A stretch of DNA of 64,000 nt from Microbacterium imperiale (GTDB taxonomy: Bacteria; Actinomycetota; Actinomycetes; Actinomycetales; Microbacteriaceae). A program made the position numbers and the translations under genes. Positions 15,215-25,880 of the stretch are shown in pieces (positions within the stretch are counted from its first letter, which is position 1; every line of letters starts with the position of its first letter). The notes beneath the pieces are model-generated. The model worked only from the letters and a program-made list of their open reading frames with translations. It was not told the origin of the DNA and did not search any database. The stretch is from positions 1,302,001 through 1,366,000 of the forward strand of contig NZ_JAGIOK010000001.1 in assembly GCF_017876655.1 (NCBI RefSeq). Reading direction: 5' to 3'.

Positions 15215-16117
15215 CTAATCGCGGGACGACGGTGCGCTTTCCGCCGGCACCGCGCCGTCGGGGGCGGAAGCGTCGCCCGATTCGTCGCCGTCGACGGCAT
15301 CCTCGAGGTCCTCCAGCTCCTTCTCCCAGGCGTCCTTCGCGAGGCGGTACCACATGTAGAACGCGAAGCCGGCGAACACGGCCCACTCGACCGCGTAGAA
15401 GATGTTCAGCCAGTTGACGTTCGAGCGCTCGTCGGGGGCCGGCGAATCGATCGCGGTGAGCCCCCCGAACGCCTCGGCCGACGTGAGGTATCCGCGGTAG
15501 ACGTCCAACCCCGCGGTGTCGCTCCAGCGCGAGAGCAGCGCAGCCGACGACATCCGGGTCAGCTCCTGCGGGTCGGCACCGCGCGGCGGGAGCGCGGGAC
15601 CCTCGTCCGAGATGATGCGACCGGTCACCGTCACCTCGCGCGGCGGGTCGGCGTCGAGAGCGGATGCCGCCGCCTCGGCCTCGTCGCGGTCGTCGGTCCA
15701 CCCGACCGCGACGGCCAACGAGGTGGGATCGGTCGACCCGATGTCGGCGGGGTCGATCCGCAGCTGACCCGTGACCCAGAAGCCTTCGATCCCGCGATCG
15801 AAACGCGACGACACCACGTCGAAGTCACCTGGCACGAACGATCCGCGGACCTCGACGCGCTGTCCGACCAGCGGTTCCGGCAGGTACTCCCCCGGGCCGA
15901 CCACGTCGGACAGCGGCCGGACCTGTTCGGTCTGCCCCGGCGGCGGCGGCGACGTGTCGACGGCGCGCGAGAGCTGCCACTGGCCGAGCCACGCGAACAC
16001 CGCCGCGACCAGCAGCGCGAATGCGAGCATGCCGAGCCACCACGGGCGCAGCATCACCTCGCGCAGGGTCGGCGCGAACGCCATCGTCGCGCGGGGAGCG
16101 GGGGGAACCGGGCTCAT
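15215..16117 (-). CDS. SURF1-like cytochrome c oxidase assembly protein
   Basis: 300 aa. One membrane segment near the N-terminus (residues ~27-45, LGMLAFALLVAAVFAWLGQW) with the SURF1-type WLGQWQLSR motif, and a second near residue 240 (FYAVEWAVFAGFAFYMWYRL). Between them lies an extracytoplasmic domain. SURF1 helps insert haem a into the oxidase; its exact role in actinobacteria is inferred. The C-terminal tail is acidic and disordered. It starts 1 bp after the GuaB3-like gene's stop. Confidence 0.85.
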   Translation of the reverse strand: MSPVPPAPRATMAFAPTLREVMLRPWWLGMLAFALLVAAVFAWLGQWQLSRAVDTSPPPPGQTEQVRPLSDVVGPGEYLPEPLVGQRVEVRGSFVPGDFDVVSSRFDRGIEGFWVTGQLRIDPADIGSTDPTSLAVAVGWTDDRDEAEAAASALDADPPREVTVTGRIISDEGPALPPRGADPQELTRMSSAALLSRWSDTAGLDVYRGYLTSAEAFGGLTAIDSPAPDERSNVNWLNIFYAVEWAVFAGFAFYMWYRLAKDAWEKELEDLEDAVDGDESGDASAPDGAVPAESAPSSRD

Positions 16118-16118
16118 G

Positions 16119-17237
16119 TCACCGCACGCTGTACGGCGCGACCACGACCTCCACGCGCTGGAACTCCTTCAGGTCGGAGTAGCCGGTGGTGGCCATCGAC
16201 TTCTTCAGCGCGCCGATGAGGTTCGCCGTGCCGTCGGCGACCGGTGCCGGGCCGTACAGCACCTCTTCGAGCGACGCGACCTGGTCGACGGCGACGCGGC
16301 GACCGCGCGGCAGCATCGAGTGGTGCGCCTCGGGCCCCCAGTGGAAGCCCTGGCCGGGGGCGTCGGTCGCGCGGGCGAGCGCGACGCCGAGCATGACGGC
16401 ATCCGCTCCCATCGCGAGCGCCTTGACGATGTCGCCGGAGGTTCCGACGCCGCCGTCGGCGATGACGTGGACGTAACGCCCGCCGGACTCGTCGAGGTAG
16501 TCGCGGCGCGCACCGGCCACATCGGCCACGGCCGTCGCCATCGGCGCGTGCACGCCGAGGGTCGCGCGCGTCGTCGAGGCCGCACCGCCGCCGAATCCGA
16601 CGAGCACACCGGCCGCGCCCGTGCGCATGAGGTGCAGCGCCGCGGTGTAGGTGGCGGCGCCACCGACGATGACGGGCACATCGAGGTCGTAGATGAAGCG
16701 CTTGAGGTTGAGGGGCTCGTCGACGCTCGACACGTGCTCGGCCGACACGGTCGTGCCCCGGATGACGAACAGGTCGACGCCGGCGGCGACGACGGTCTCG
16801 TACAGCTCCTGCGTGCGCTGCGGGGTGAGCGATCCGGCGACGGTGACGCCGCTCGCGCGGATCTCGGCGAGGCGGTCGCGCACGAGCTCGGGCTTGATCG
16901 GCTCGGCGTACAGCTCCTGCATGCGACGCGTCGCGGATGCCTCGGGCAGCGCTGCGATCTCGGCGAGCAGGGGCTCGGGGTCGTCGTAGCGCGTCCACAG
17001 CCCCTCGAGGTCGAGCACGCCGAGGCCGCCGAGCTGGCCCAGCATGATGGCCGTGCGCGGGCTCGTGACGGAGTCCATCGGAGCGCCCAGCACGGGGATG
17101 GAGAACTGGAACGCGTCGATCGACCAAGCGGTCGACACGTCCTCGGGGTTGCGGGTGCGCCGCGAGGGCACGACCGCGATGTCGTCGAACGCGTAGGCCC
17201 GACGGGCGCGCTTGGCGCGGCCGAGCTCGATCTCCAT
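16119..17237 (-). CDS. guaB3: GuaB3 family IMPDH/GMPR-like protein
   Basis: 372 aa TIM barrel of the IMPDH/GMP reductase superfamily without CBS domains. The ATG at 17237 is preferred over a GTG at 17243 because it gives the family N-terminus MEIELGRAKRARRAYAFDD and has AGGGGG at good spacing. The loop that carries the catalytic Cys in IMPDH (GSICTTR in this window's own guaB) reads GAASTTR at ~217-223, so a Ser replaces the Cys. Members elsewhere have been linked to GMP reductase-type chemistry; here the activity is uncertain. Confidence 0.88.
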   Translation of the reverse strand: MEIELGRAKRARRAYAFDDIAVVPSRRTRNPEDVSTAWSIDAFQFSIPVLGAPMDSVTSPRTAIMLGQLGGLGVLDLEGLWTRYDDPEPLLAEIAALPEASATRRMQELYAEPIKPELVRDRLAEIRASGVTVAGSLTPQRTQELYETVVAAGVDLFVIRGTTVSAEHVSSVDEPLNLKRFIYDLDVPVIVGGAATYTAALHLMRTGAAGVLVGFGGGAASTTRATLGVHAPMATAVADVAGARRDYLDESGGRYVHVIADGGVGTSGDIVKALAMGADAVMLGVALARATDAPGQGFHWGPEAHHSMLPRGRRVAVDQVASLEEVLYGPAPVADGTANLIGALKKSMATTGYSDLKEFQRVEVVVAPYSVR

Positions 17238-17304
17238 GGTCACCCCCTCAGCCTACCGGCCGGTCCGGACGCGGCATCCGGCGGTCGGATGGGATGCTGG
17301 CGGG

Positions 17305-18429
17305 ATGACACGCATCGTGATCGTCGGCGGCGGCATCATGGGACTCGCCACCGCCTGGGCGCTGACCCGTCGGGGCGAGCAGCCCGTCGTTTTGGAGCGC
17401 TTCGGGCGCGGACATGCCCACGGTGCCTCGCACGGCGCGACGCGCAACTTCAACAACGCCTACGCCGACGACCACTACCTCGACCTGCTGCAGCGGGCGC
17501 GCGAGGGCTGGGACCTGTTGGGCGAGGTGGACGGCGAACCGCTGCTGCGGCGGCACGGCCTCGTGACGCACGGCGCCGGCAGCGACCTCGGCGGCGGGGC
17601 CGACGGAGCGTCGCCCGCCGACAGCGGACTCGCCACGATCGCGCGCCGTCTCGGCGATCGCGGCATCCCCGCGCACCTGCTCTCGGGCGTCGAGGCTGCC
17701 GCGCGCTGGCCCGGCATGCGCTTCGAGGACGAGGTCCTGTACTCGCCGGATGCCGGCGTCGCACGAGCGGCGGCGGCGATGCTCGAACTGGAGCGGCGGA
17801 TCGTCGCGGCGGGCGGCGAGGTGAGATGGGACTCGCCGGTGCGAGCCATCGACGACCTCGGCGAGCGCGGCGCGCGCGTGACGCTGGCGAGCGGGGGCGA
17901 GCTCGAGGCGGATGTCGTCGTCGCGACGCTCGGCGCCTGGACCGAGGCCCTGCTGCCCGGCATCCGTCTGCCCCGGCTGATCGTCACCGAGGAGACCCCC
18001 GCGCACTTCGCCCCGACCACCGGCCCATGGCCGTCGTTCAACCACCGGCTCGACCCCGAGCGCTGGCCCGCGCCCGTCTACGGCATGCCGACGCCGGGCG
18101 AGGGCGTGAAGGTCGGTTTCCACCGCGTGGGGGACGTGGTGGACCCCGACGAACGCCCGCACCGCACGACGCACCACGAAACCCTGGTCAACTACGTGCG
18201 CGAATGGATGCCGGGCCTCGACTCCGCCTCGGCCGTCCATCTGTCGTGCACCTACACCTCGACCGACGACAGCGCCTTCGTGCTCGACCGCGCCGGCTCG
18301 ATCGTCGTGGGTGCCGGATTCTCGGGGCACGGGTTCAAGTTCGCGCCGGGCGTCGGAGCGACCCTGGCGGATCTCGCGCTCGACCCCACCGCGCGCGCCG
18401 CCGCTCCGTTCCGCCTGCCGACGACCTGA
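17305..18429 (+). CDS. FAD-dependent oxidoreductase, monomeric sarcosine oxidase-like
   Basis: 374 aa of the DAO family. An N-terminal dinucleotide-binding motif GGGIMGLATAWALTRRG is at residues 7-23, followed by HGASHGATRNF. C-terminally SCTYTSTDDSAFVLD and GAGFSGHGFKFAPGVG align with the sarcosine and N-methyltryptophan oxidase pattern; Cys315 falls where those enzymes attach FAD covalently. It probably oxidises a secondary amine with release of peroxide. The start at 17305 follows from the Rossmann motif; its ribosome site is weak. It diverges from the GuaB3 gene. Confidence 0.86.
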   Translation: MTRIVIVGGGIMGLATAWALTRRGEQPVVLERFGRGHAHGASHGATRNFNNAYADDHYLDLLQRAREGWDLLGEVDGEPLLRRHGLVTHGAGSDLGGGADGASPADSGLATIARRLGDRGIPAHLLSGVEAAARWPGMRFEDEVLYSPDAGVARAAAAMLELERRIVAAGGEVRWDSPVRAIDDLGERGARVTLASGGELEADVVVATLGAWTEALLPGIRLPRLIVTEETPAHFAPTTGPWPSFNHRLDPERWPAPVYGMPTPGEGVKVGFHRVGDVVDPDERPHRTTHHETLVNYVREWMPGLDSASAVHLSCTYTSTDDSAFVLDRAGSIVVGAGFSGHGFKFAPGVGATLADLALDPTARAAAPFRLPTT

Positions 18430-18782
18430 TCCGGGCGGGGGGGCATGTCGTAGCGGAGGAGATCTGCGCGTCCGAGGAGGCCTCGCGTCGGAGGTCCTCC
18501 GTTATGCAGATCTCCTCCCGAGCGCTGGCGCCGAAGGAGCGAGGGCTGCGGAGTAGCGGAGGCTGCGGAGTAGCGGGGACGCTGCGATGTGGAGGAGATC
18601 CGCACAGCGGAGGCGGCTCCCGCGCCGGCTCTCCTCCCCCGCGCGGAACTCCTCCCGCGGCGACGGATCCAGCGCCCCGGCGGAGGGAACATCGCTCCTC
18701 CCCAGCGCGCGCCGGCGGGCACTCGCCCCCAGATCCGCTCCCCGCCCCACCGCCGGAGACCCGCGGCGCCGAGTATCGCGTC
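18430..18782. other. gene-free repeat-rich stretch upstream of DUF559 gene 1
   Basis: 353 bp with no supportable gene. It holds the inverted repeat at 18455-18518, a 17-bp direct repeat at 18544-18576 (GGCTGCGGAGTAGCGG twice), a degenerate half-copy GGAGGAGATCCGC at 18591-18603 and many GGAGG/CCTCC blocks. No clear promoter or ribosome site for the gene at 18783. Confidence 0.75.
18455..18518. repeat. REP-like inverted repeat, GGAGATCTGC family, upstream copy
   Basis: 13-bp perfect arms GGAGGAGATCTGC (18455-18467) and GCAGATCTCCTCC (18506-18518), with an inner GGAGGTCCTCC palindrome at 18490-18500. It shares the GGAGATCTGC arm core with the copy at 19660-19720. Confidence 0.88.
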
Positions 18783-19616
18783 ATGGACGAGGAGCGAATC
18801 GTGTCATGGATGCGGCGAACCGGCGGTGTCGCTCGGACGACCGCGCTCCACGATGCCGGGGCCTCGCGGTACCGGATACAGACCGCCATCGAGACGGGCA
18901 CTTTGCGTCGAGTACGCCGCGGGTGGGTCGCTCTTCCGGACGCTGACGCGGAGCTCGTCGCCGCCGCACGCCACGGCGTGGTGATCGCGTGCGTCAGCGC
19001 GGCGCGGCGGCGCGGCCTGTGGGTCCTCGCCGAGGACCGACCCCATGTCGCCGCGCCGCCCCACGCGGGTCGAGCCCCGACCGGCCGGGCCACCGTGCAT
19101 TGGCATGAGCCGGCCGTGCCGCGGCATCCGGACGCCCTCGTCGATCCCATCGAGAACGTCCTCGTCACCGTGGCGCGTTGTCAGCCCGTGGAACCGGCGC
19201 TGGTGATCTGGGAGTCCGCGCTGCGGCGCCAGCTCACCTCACGCGAGGTCCTGGGTCGGCTCGATCTGCCACCCGCCGCGCGGCAGCTGTGGGCGCAGGC
19301 TGCGCCGTTCTCGGACTCGGGCCTCGAGACGATCCTCCCGTTGCGGTTGCGTTGGCTCGGCGTGCCGTTGCAGCAACAGGTCTGGCTGCTCGGGCGGCCG
19401 GTAGACCTGCTCATCGGCGAGCGCCTCGTCGTGCAGATCGACGGCGGACACCACGTCGGGCGACAACGCGCAGCCGACATCGAGCACGACGCGCGGCTCA
19501 TGCTGCACGGTTACCACGTCATCCGCGTCACCTATGCGCAGGTCGTCGACGACTGGCCGCAGGTGCACGGACTCATCGCGACCGCCGTCGCTCAGGGGCT
19601 GCACCGTGCGCGCTGA
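18783..19616 (+). CDS. AbiEi-like N-terminal domain plus DUF559 (Vsr-like) domain protein
   Basis: 277 aa. Residues ~1-55 resemble the winged-helix domain of type IV AbiEi antitoxins (IVSWMRRTGGVARTTALHDAG, then IETGTLRRVRRGWV). Residues ~185-270 resemble the DUF559/Vsr-like PD-(D/E)XK fold: SGLETIL, VDLLIGERLVVQIDGGHH, then HGYHVIRVTYAQVVDDW. The position that is often Glu in EIDG is Gln here. No AbiEii-type toxin lies next to it. It lies in the gap between two convergent core genes, bracketed by inverted repeats of one family. Function unknown. Confidence 0.8.
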   Translation: MDEERIVSWMRRTGGVARTTALHDAGASRYRIQTAIETGTLRRVRRGWVALPDADAELVAAARHGVVIACVSAARRRGLWVLAEDRPHVAAPPHAGRAPTGRATVHWHEPAVPRHPDALVDPIENVLVTVARCQPVEPALVIWESALRRQLTSREVLGRLDLPPAARQLWAQAAPFSDSGLETILPLRLRWLGVPLQQQVWLLGRPVDLLIGERLVVQIDGGHHVGRQRAADIEHDARLMLHGYHVIRVTYAQVVDDWPQVHGLIATAVAQGLHRAR

Positions 19617-19659
19617 CTCGGCGTGCGGCCTCGTCCCAACATGCGGCCCTACACACAGA

Positions 19660-19720
19660 AGGAGATCTGCACACCGGAGGGTGGCCGCCTTTCGACGGTC
19701 CTCCGGTGCGCAGATCTCCT
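19660..19720. repeat. REP-like inverted repeat, GGAGATCTGC family, downstream copy
   Basis: 21-bp arms at 19660-19680 and 19700-19720 (AGGAGATCTGC continuing to CACCGGAGG, and its complement) with one mismatch and a 19-bp loop. Same arm core as 18455-18518. It also lies about 55 bp past the guaB stop and could act as a terminator for either gene. Confidence 0.9.
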
Positions 19721-19773
19721 CCGCTCACGTTGCTGCAAGCCCGGGCGGCCCGGACGCGCAGCGCTGCGTGAGA

Positions 19774-22802
<3,029 letters not shown>

Positions 22803-22807
22803 GCATC

Positions 22808-23788
22808 GTGAACTTCCTCCAGATCCTCAGCAACACGGCGGCGCAGATCCTCGCGCCCGCCACGCTCGGGTACGTCCTCGCGGCCATCGGCCTGTCCGTG
22901 CACTTCGGCTTCGCCGGACTGCTGAACATGGGCGTCGCCGGCTTCATGGCGATCGGCGCCTACGGTTTCGCGATCTCGATCCTGACGTTCGGTCTCGCCT
23001 GGCCGGTCGCCGCCCTCATCGGCCTCATCGCGGCGGTCCTGTTCGCGCTGGTCATGGGCATCCCCACCCTGCGCCTGCGCGGGGACTACCTCGCGATCGT
23101 CACGATCGCCGCCGCCGAGGTGCTGCGCCTGCTGTTCCTCACGTCGGCCTTCCGCAATCAGACCGGTTCGGCCGACGGCCTCTCCGGGTTCCAGGCCGGT
23201 TTCCGCGCGAGCAATCCGCTCCCGCCGGGCCGTTGGGGCTTCGGGCCGTGGACCTACCAGTCCGACCAGTGGTGGGTCATCATCGTCGGCATCATCACGA
23301 TCGCGATCGTCGTGACCCTCGTGTGGCTGCTCATGCGCAGCCCGTGGGGACGCGTCATCCGCGGCATCCGGGAAGACGAGGATGCCGTCCGCTCGCTCGG
23401 CAAGAACGTCTTCGCGTTCAAGATGCAGGCGCTCATCGTCGGCGGCGTCATCATCGCGGCCGGCGGCATCGTCACCGCGATGGGCACGAACGTGAACCCC
23501 AACGTCTACGTCACCTCGCAGACGTTCTACGTCTGGACCGCCCTGCTGCTCGGCGGTGCCGCGACCATCTTCGGCCCGGTGCTCGGCGCCGTGCTGTTCT
23601 GGGTCGTCCGGGCGTTCCTGTCGAACCTGCTGCCCGCCCTGGTGGAGATCGGATGGCTGCCCTTCCTGACGACCGAGCAGAGCCAGATGCTCGTGTTCGT
23701 CCTCGTCGGTGTGGCCCTGATGCTGCTGGTGATCTTCCGCCCGCAGGGCATCCTCGGAAGCAAGAAGGAGCTGACCTTTGTCCGCTGA
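22808..23788 (+). CDS. livM: branched-chain amino-acid ABC transporter permease LivM
   Basis: 326 aa polytopic permease. It has LivM signatures near the N-terminus (GLSVHFGFAGLLNMGVAGF) and the ABC-coupling segment SPWGRVIRGIREDEDAVRSL. GTG start at 22808, 5 bp after the livH stop. The last 11 bases overlap the livG start. Partner of LivH in the membrane core. Confidence 0.94.
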   Translation: MNFLQILSNTAAQILAPATLGYVLAAIGLSVHFGFAGLLNMGVAGFMAIGAYGFAISILTFGLAWPVAALIGLIAAVLFALVMGIPTLRLRGDYLAIVTIAAAEVLRLLFLTSAFRNQTGSADGLSGFQAGFRASNPLPPGRWGFGPWTYQSDQWWVIIVGIITIAIVVTLVWLLMRSPWGRVIRGIREDEDAVRSLGKNVFAFKMQALIVGGVIIAAGGIVTAMGTNVNPNVYVTSQTFYVWTALLLGGAATIFGPVLGAVLFWVVRAFLSNLLPALVEIGWLPFLTTEQSQMLVFVLVGVALMLLVIFRPQGILGSKKELTFVR

Positions 23789-24812
23789 TGTCGTACCCCC
23801 GACGCCGCGCCCCAAGGCGACCGGCCTGCACAAAGACGACGGCAGCGGCGAGATCCGCCCCGGCGTCGCCAAGGTCGACCCGATCATCGTCGTCGACGGC
23901 GTCAAGCGCGTCTTCGGCGGTCTGACCGCGGTCGACGTCGAGCACCTCGAGATCCCCCGGGGCGCCATCACCGCACTGATCGGACCGAACGGTGCCGGCA
24001 AGACGACCCTGTTCAACCTGCTGACCGGCTTCGACAAGCCCAACGCGGGGTCGTGGTCGTTCGACGGCAACAACCTCGCCGGCATCCCTGCCTACAAGAC
24101 AGCACGCATGGGCCAGGTGCGCACGTTCCAGCTGACGAAGTCGCTGGGCCTGCTCACCGTGCTCGAGAACATGAAGCTCGGCGCGCCCAAGCAGACCGGC
24201 GAGGGCATGCTCGCCGGCATCCTGCCGTTCCTGTGGCGCAAGCAGGAGAACGAGATCGACGAGAAGGCCCGCGGCCTGCTCAAGCGGTTCAAGCTCGACG
24301 CCAAAGAGAAGGACTTCGCCGCGTCGCTCTCGGGCGGGCAGCGCAAACTCCTCGAGATGGCGCGCGCCCTCATGAGCGACCCCGTGCTGGTCATGCTCGA
24401 CGAGCCGATGGCCGGCGTGAACCCGGCCCTCACGCAGTCGCTGCTCGACCACATCCTCGACCTCAAGGACCTCGGCATGACGGTCGTGTTCGTCGAGCAC
24501 GACATGCACATGGTGCGCCACATCGCCGACTGGGTCGTCGTCATGGCGGAAGGCCGCGTCGTCGCCGAAGGGGCACCCGACACGGTCATGCAGAACCCGG
24601 CGGTCATCGACGCCTACCTCGGCGCCCACCAGGACGTCGATCTCGGCGTCGTCACGGGCCGTCACGCCGGTGAGCTGCCGCCCGAGGCGGAGGAGCTCGT
24701 CGAGACCGTGCACGAGCTCGACCAGGCGATCGACGAGGCACCGGCCACGGACGGACCCGCGGGCCCGACCTCCGGCACGACCGCCGACCAGAAGGCAGAG
24801 GACCAGAAGTGA
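23778..24812 (+). CDS. livG: branched-chain amino-acid ABC transporter ATP-binding protein LivG
   Basis: 344 aa, with extra N- and C-terminal extensions around the ~250-aa ATPase core. Walker A GPNGAGKT is at ~74-81, signature LSGGQRKLLEMARAL, Walker B VLVMLDEPMAGVNP and switch His in FVEHDMHMV. The start is TTG at 23778, supported by AAGGAG 7 nt upstream and the overlap with livM; an ATG start is not available nearby. The C-terminal ~40 residues are acidic and disordered. Confidence 0.93.
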   Translation: MSADVVPPTPRPKATGLHKDDGSGEIRPGVAKVDPIIVVDGVKRVFGGLTAVDVEHLEIPRGAITALIGPNGAGKTTLFNLLTGFDKPNAGSWSFDGNNLAGIPAYKTARMGQVRTFQLTKSLGLLTVLENMKLGAPKQTGEGMLAGILPFLWRKQENEIDEKARGLLKRFKLDAKEKDFAASLSGGQRKLLEMARALMSDPVLVMLDEPMAGVNPALTQSLLDHILDLKDLGMTVVFVEHDMHMVRHIADWVVVMAEGRVVAEGAPDTVMQNPAVIDAYLGAHQDVDLGVVTGRHAGELPPEAEELVETVHELDQAIDEAPATDGPAGPTSGTTADQKAEDQK

Positions 24813-25531
24813 CCGAGAACGTCGTCGAACTGACCGACGTCCACGCCGGCTACCTGCCCGGAGTCAACATCCTCAACGGCGCGAACCTCACCGCCGCGAA
24901 GGGTGAGCTCGTGGGAATCATCGGCCCCAACGGCGCCGGCAAATCGACCATGCTCAAGGCGATCTTCGGCCAGGTGAAGGTGCGGTCCGGGTCGGTCAAG
25001 CTCAACGGTGACGAGATCACGGGGCTGCGGGCGAACCGGCTCGTGGCCAAGGGCGTGGGGTTCGTCCCGCAGACGAACAACGTGTTCCCGAGTCTCACGA
25101 TCGCCGAGAACCTGCAGATGGGCGCCTACCAGCGACCCAAGGTCGTCGCCGAGCGCACCGACTTCGTGACCTCGATCTTCCCCGACCTCGCCAAGCGCCT
25201 GCAGCAGCGGGCCGGATCGCTCTCGGGCGGCGAGCGTCAGATGGTCGCGATGGGCCGCGCGCTCATGATGGACCCCTACGTGCTGCTGCTCGACGAGCCG
25301 TCGGCGGGACTGTCTCCGTCGCGTCAGGACGAGGCGTTCCTGCGGGTCTCCGAGATCAACAAGGCCGGCGTCACGACGATCATGGTCGAGCAGAACGCGC
25401 GTCGTTGCCTGCAGATCTGCGATCGCGGATACGTCCTCGACCAGGGCCGCGACGCCTACACCGGCACCGGCCGCGAGCTGCTCAACGACCCCAAGGTCAT
25501 CGGGCTGTACCTCGGCACCCTCGGGACCTGA
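24809..25531 (+). CDS. livF: branched-chain amino-acid ABC transporter ATP-binding protein LivF
   Basis: 240 aa, normal length. Walker A GPNGAGKS at ~40-47, signature LSGGERQMVAMGRAL, Walker B VLLLDEPSAGLSP, switch region IMVEQNARRCL. GTG start overlaps the livG stop as GTGA. Last gene of the plus-strand liv operon. The binding protein is encoded convergently 2.2 kb away, past island 2. Confidence 0.95.
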   Translation: MTENVVELTDVHAGYLPGVNILNGANLTAAKGELVGIIGPNGAGKSTMLKAIFGQVKVRSGSVKLNGDEITGLRANRLVAKGVGFVPQTNNVFPSLTIAENLQMGAYQRPKVVAERTDFVTSIFPDLAKRLQQRAGSLSGGERQMVAMGRALMMDPYVLLLDEPSAGLSPSRQDEAFLRVSEINKAGVTTIMVEQNARRCLQICDRGYVLDQGRDAYTGTGRELLNDPKVIGLYLGTLGT

Positions 25532-25880
25532 CCCCGACCCGCCCCGCGGCGGGCTTCGGCTCGGGCTACGCGCGGCGCGCGGGCTTGGCATGGCAGTTGT
25601 TGGCGGGGCGGCAGCTGCGCGCGTGGGCTCGGCTTGGCAGCTCGCGCCGCCTTCCTGCGAGGGAAGGGGCAGCAGCTGCCAGATGGAGGGGCGGCAGCCG
25701 CGCGCGTGGGCCTGGCTTGGCAGGTCGCGCCGCCTTCCTGCGAGGGAAGGGGCAGCAGCTGCCAGATGGAGGCGGACCGGCGAGCGCCGCGCCTCCTCCC
25801 CCGCGAGCGAACCGCGGGTGTTACGCACACCTGGCGTCTCTACCCGAATGTCGCGCGGAGCCGACTGCGACGATCGAAGG
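25532..25880. other. gene-free repeat stretch upstream of DUF559-like gene 2
   Basis: 349 bp without a supportable gene. It contains the 83-bp tandem repeat at 25605-25772, a partial copy near 25581-25604 and CG-rich flanks. No promoter stands out; CGAAGG abuts the ATG at 25881. Confidence 0.75.
25605..25772. repeat. 83-bp tandem repeat with GGCAGCAGCTGCC palindromes, two copies
   Basis: Two near-identical units start at 25605 and 25688. Each holds TGGCAG(C/G)T, the inner hairpin CCTTCC-TGCGAG-GGAAGG, and GGGGCAGCAGCTGCCAGATG, whose core GGCAGC-A-GCTGCC is a perfect dyad. In unit 1 the TGGCAGCT at 25635 also pairs with AGCTGCCA at 25674. Confidence 0.9.

Noticed and set aside
15771..19616. 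1281-codon open frame reaching from SURF1 into the DUF559 gene
   Set aside because: Only its last 277 codons (from 18783) resemble a protein family; the rest is antisense or out of frame to real genes.
18783..19616. Complete type IV toxin-antitoxin pair
   Set aside because: Only the AbiEi-like domain is present; no AbiEii nucleotidyltransferase-type toxin gene lies nearby, so a toxin-antitoxin role is unsupported.
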